From the NCBI GenBank assembly GCA_963841945.1, contig CAWJFC010000016.1, positions 372,001-436,000 of the forward strand: a stretch of DNA of 64,000 nucleotides, written 5' to 3'. The notes under the pieces were generated by a model that was not told where the DNA came from, did not search any database, and saw nothing but the letters and a program-made list of their open reading frames with translations. The number at the start of each line of letters is the position of its first letter. The first letter of the stretch is position 1. This document shows, piece after piece, positions 61,796-64,000 of the stretch. The position numbers and the translations under genes were made by a program. This stretch comes from Acidiflorens sp963841945 (lineage in GTDB: Bacteria > Acidobacteriota > Terriglobia > Terriglobales > Acidobacteriaceae).

Positions 61796-63010
61796 ATGGA
61801 AATCTCCTCTGTCTGGTGCTGCAACGCAACTCGTCCGCGCCCCGCCAGCCTCTACCCGCGCGGCTTGCAAACCACCATTCTGTTCGCTGCAGCGCTATTC
61901 ATCTTCATCTTCGCGGCTCAGCACGCCCCCGCTCAGGACTACGTCATCACCAACGATGATTCGACCACCAATGGCGTCTCGTTCTTCACCATCGGTGCCG
62001 GCGGTTCGCTCCAGTTCGCCATGGAGGTCCAGGGTCCCGGTCTCGGCATTGGCGGCGGCCTGTTCGGAATGTCGCGCGTAATGCCCGTTAACAGCGGCAA
62101 TACCCAGTGCATCTTCGCGACTGAGGCATTCACCAACGACTTGTTCTGGATCGTTCCCGGCTCCGGCTATCCCGGCGGATCGGCTACCGGTTCGCCCTCC
62201 GATGACGGCTCGGCTAATGGCATCGGCCTGGCCGCCAACGCCAGCTATGTCTATGCGAGCTTCAGTTCGTCGAACACCATTGCGACCTTCCAGATCCAAT
62301 CCAGTTGCGCGCTCGTTTTCGTCAATGACATTACCGTCGCCGGACTCAATGGCGGAATCATCGACGGCATGGCCATTCACGGCAACATGATGATCGCCAG
62401 CTACGCCGATGGTTCCATCGAGTCCTTCAACATCGCCTCCGGAACGCCCGTCTCCAACGGCGACAAGCAGAACTCCACCGCCTCCGTCGGCGGCGAGAGC
62501 TACCCGAACGGCATCGACATCACCGCCGACGGCCACTTCGCCATCTTCGGTGACACCTCAACCGCCGATATCGTCGAGGTCTCTGACATCTCCTCCGGCA
62601 AGCTGACCGCAACCGTCGTCTACCAGACTCATGCCGGCATCAATTCCAGCAACGTTCTTCTCAGCCCCGATGAATCGATTCTTTATATAAGCAATACTCA
62701 GGGCGACGTCGTCTCGGCCGCGTTCTTTAATCCCAGCACGGGCCAGGTCACCAAAGGTTGCACGTCGCCCAAAATCAGGGGCTACGTCTCGGATTGGTCT
62801 TATCTCGGCAGCCTCGCTTTGCAACAGATCAGCGGCAACGGCGGGGGCGTTTTTGTCGCCGAATTCGGCGCTCCTTCCGGCATCGCCGCGCTGAATCTTA
62901 CGGTCAACGGCTCGAAATGCAATATCCGCGAAGCCAAGGATTCTCCAACAACCGACGAATACAGCCGCGGCCTGCTCTCAATCGGCAGATTTCCGCCCCG
63001 TCAGTTCTAA
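61796..63010 (+). CDS. Secreted lactonase-like beta-propeller protein
   Basis: About 404 residues. An export helix (TILFAAALFIFIFAAQHAPA) is followed by repeated blades: VITNDDSTTNGVSFFTIGAG, ANASYVYASFSSSNTIATFQ, PNGIDITADGHFAIFGDTST and LLSPDESILYISNTQGDVVS. The pattern is that of seven-bladed propellers (6-phosphogluconolactonase/YVTN type), but no active-site residues can be assigned. A GTG at 61751 is in frame upstream. Same strand as moxR and the multicopper oxidase. Confidence 0.72.
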   Translation: MEISSVWCCNATRPRPASLYPRGLQTTILFAAALFIFIFAAQHAPAQDYVITNDDSTTNGVSFFTIGAGGSLQFAMEVQGPGLGIGGGLFGMSRVMPVNSGNTQCIFATEAFTNDLFWIVPGSGYPGGSATGSPSDDGSANGIGLAANASYVYASFSSSNTIATFQIQSSCALVFVNDITVAGLNGGIIDGMAIHGNMMIASYADGSIESFNIASGTPVSNGDKQNSTASVGGESYPNGIDITADGHFAIFGDTSTADIVEVSDISSGKLTATVVYQTHAGINSSNVLLSPDESILYISNTQGDVVSAAFFNPSTGQVTKGCTSPKIRGYVSDWSYLGSLALQQISGNGGGVFVAEFGAPSGIAALNLTVNGSKCNIREAKDSPTTDEYSRGLLSIGRFPPRQF

Positions 63011-63056
63011 TGCAGCGCAGCCGCTAACACAGTTTTTTGGGTGAGTTCGACAAACT

Positions 63057-64000
63057 ATGAATCTGATGCGTCTTGGAAAATCCTCTGCGATCCTCATTGC
63101 ATGGGCCGCACTTGCGGCCACGCTGCCCTCCACCCTGTCCGTCCCGCTCTTCGCTCAATGTCCCGCCCGTCCTGCTTCCGGCTCCGAGGTCACGGACGCC
63201 TACACCATCGCTCCTACGAACGGCACTCTGTCAGCCGACTTTTCTCTCGGCTATTCTGTCGACCAGCAGGGCTACACGCACTATTGCTATCAATACCAGG
63301 CTCCCAGTGGCGTGGTCGAAGCGCCCACCCTCCGCCTCAATCCCGGCGACACATTGCAGCTCAATCTGGCCGATGTCATCCAGGATTCGGACGCCTCGAA
63401 GATGCAGATGCATCACCCGGCCACGGCTCAGGTCTGTGGCGACACTGGTCCGATTTCAGTCAGCTCCACCAACCTGCACTTTCACGGCATGCCCGTCTCT
63501 CCCGTCTGCCATCAGGATGATGTGATTGACACGCTCATCGAGCCGGGCTCGCCCGCCTTCAATTTCAATATTCCGATTCCATCCGACACGCCGCCCGGTC
63601 TCTACTGGTATCACCCGCACATCCACGGCTTCACCGAGTTCCAGGTCAATGGCGGAGCTGCCGGCGCGCTCGTCATCAACGGCATGGAGAAATACCGTCC
63701 CGAGGTCAAGGGTCTCAAAGAGCGCGTCTTTGTGATTCGCCAGCAATATCTTGTCCCATGGATTCCCGGTCCCTACCAGTTGAGCCTCAACTTCCAGGTT
63801 TCGCTTTTCCCGCGCGAGCCGGCTCCTTACATCAACATCGGGCCCGGCGAGCGCCAATTCTGGCGCGTCGCCAATGCCTCGATCCAGGATTTCATGCCCC
63901 TCCAGATCCTGATCAACAACAAGCCCGAAAAGCTTGAACTGATCGCCCTCGACGGCTACCCGGTCGCCAAAACGCGAAATGTCGAAACCATCCTGATCCC
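63057..64000 (+). CDS. Multicopper oxidase, 3' end outside window
   Basis: 315 codons are visible. Signal peptide MNLMRLGKSSAILIAWAALA with cleavage near PLFAQ. The first cupredoxin domain carries the trinuclear copper motifs LHFHGMPVSP (HxH) and YWYHPHIHGFTEFQV (HPHIHG); the second domain begins at RVFVIRQQYLVPWIP with GPGERQFWRVANAS. The C-terminal domain with the type 1 copper site is cut off. Laccase, CueO-like or Mn-oxidising activity cannot be separated. Confidence 0.9.
   Translation, partial: MNLMRLGKSSAILIAWAALAATLPSTLSVPLFAQCPARPASGSEVTDAYTIAPTNGTLSADFSLGYSVDQQGYTHYCYQYQAPSGVVEAPTLRLNPGDTLQLNLADVIQDSDASKMQMHHPATAQVCGDTGPISVSSTNLHFHGMPVSPVCHQDDVIDTLIEPGSPAFNFNIPIPSDTPPGLYWYHPHIHGFTEFQVNGGAAGALVINGMEKYRPEVKGLKERVFVIRQQYLVPWIPGPYQLSLNFQVSLFPREPAPYINIGPGERQFWRVANASIQDFMPLQILINNKPEKLELIALDGYPVAKTRNVETILI

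Overview
The window looks like a chromosomal segment of an Acidobacteriota bacterium (Terriglobia / Koribacter-like). This is inferred from gene content, not from rRNA, which is absent. The supporting content is a diderm envelope (long BamA, an OmpA-type protein, a beta-barrel with a haem motif), many secreted He_PIG/Ig-like and DUF3857 proteins, the short EF-Ts, a mntR-mntH pair, an M16 zinc protease and stand-alone four-helix-bundle (S23) genes. GC is high. TTG and GTG starts are frequent, including rpsB and rpoD. I see no tRNA, rRNA, CRISPR array, prophage or recognisable transposase.

Layout. 0-5.4 kb: a CXXCH-bearing outer-membrane protein, two overlapping secreted SH3-like proteins, and haem O synthase. 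5.4-16 kb: rpsA, an M16 protease, aconitase, a universal stress protein, the Nramp transporter mntH and its DtxR-type regulator mntR. 16-20.4 kb: recG, a bacteriohemerythrin, a 72-aa orphan with a structured leader, and an ornithine cyclodeaminase homologue. 20.4-25.1 kb: a translation block rplM-rpsI-rpsB-tsf-pyrH-frr. 25.2-33.4 kb: a cytoplasmic molybdopterin oxidoreductase, bamA, a radical SAM/SPASM protein, a small FG-GAP protein and thiL. 33.4-39.5 kb: an M23 peptidase with a long leader, etfBA, small proteins and a TlpA-like thioredoxin. 39.8-50.1 kb: an Ig-repeat lipoprotein, mutS2, a MazF-type toxin-antitoxin pair, dnaG and rpoD. 50.2-64 kb: a DUF3857/transglutaminase-like protein, a PQQ-type sugar dehydrogenase, an OmpA-family protein, ogt, an SRPBCC protein, an amidase, a decayed tyrS, a frameshifted htpX, an S23 cassette, moxR, a beta-propeller protein and a truncated multicopper oxidase.

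Three things stand out. First, intergenic regions carry a family of degenerate 7-bp tandem repeats (at least a dozen tracts in 64 kb). They often lie directly after stop codons or as inverted pairs, and one tract lies in frame inside dnaG. Second, a 523-bp unit bounded by 36-bp inverted repeats built from such heptads carries an S23/four-helix-bundle gene. It exactly fills the gap between htpX and moxR and resembles a 23S rRNA intervening sequence living outside rRNA. Third, the neighbouring stretch (57.4-60.1 kb) shows gene decay: tyrS retains both its HIGH and KMSKS signatures but has about 300 bp of foreign sequence and several frameshifts, and htpX carries one frameshift. A perfect palindrome overlapping the mntH -10 box is a good candidate MntR operator.
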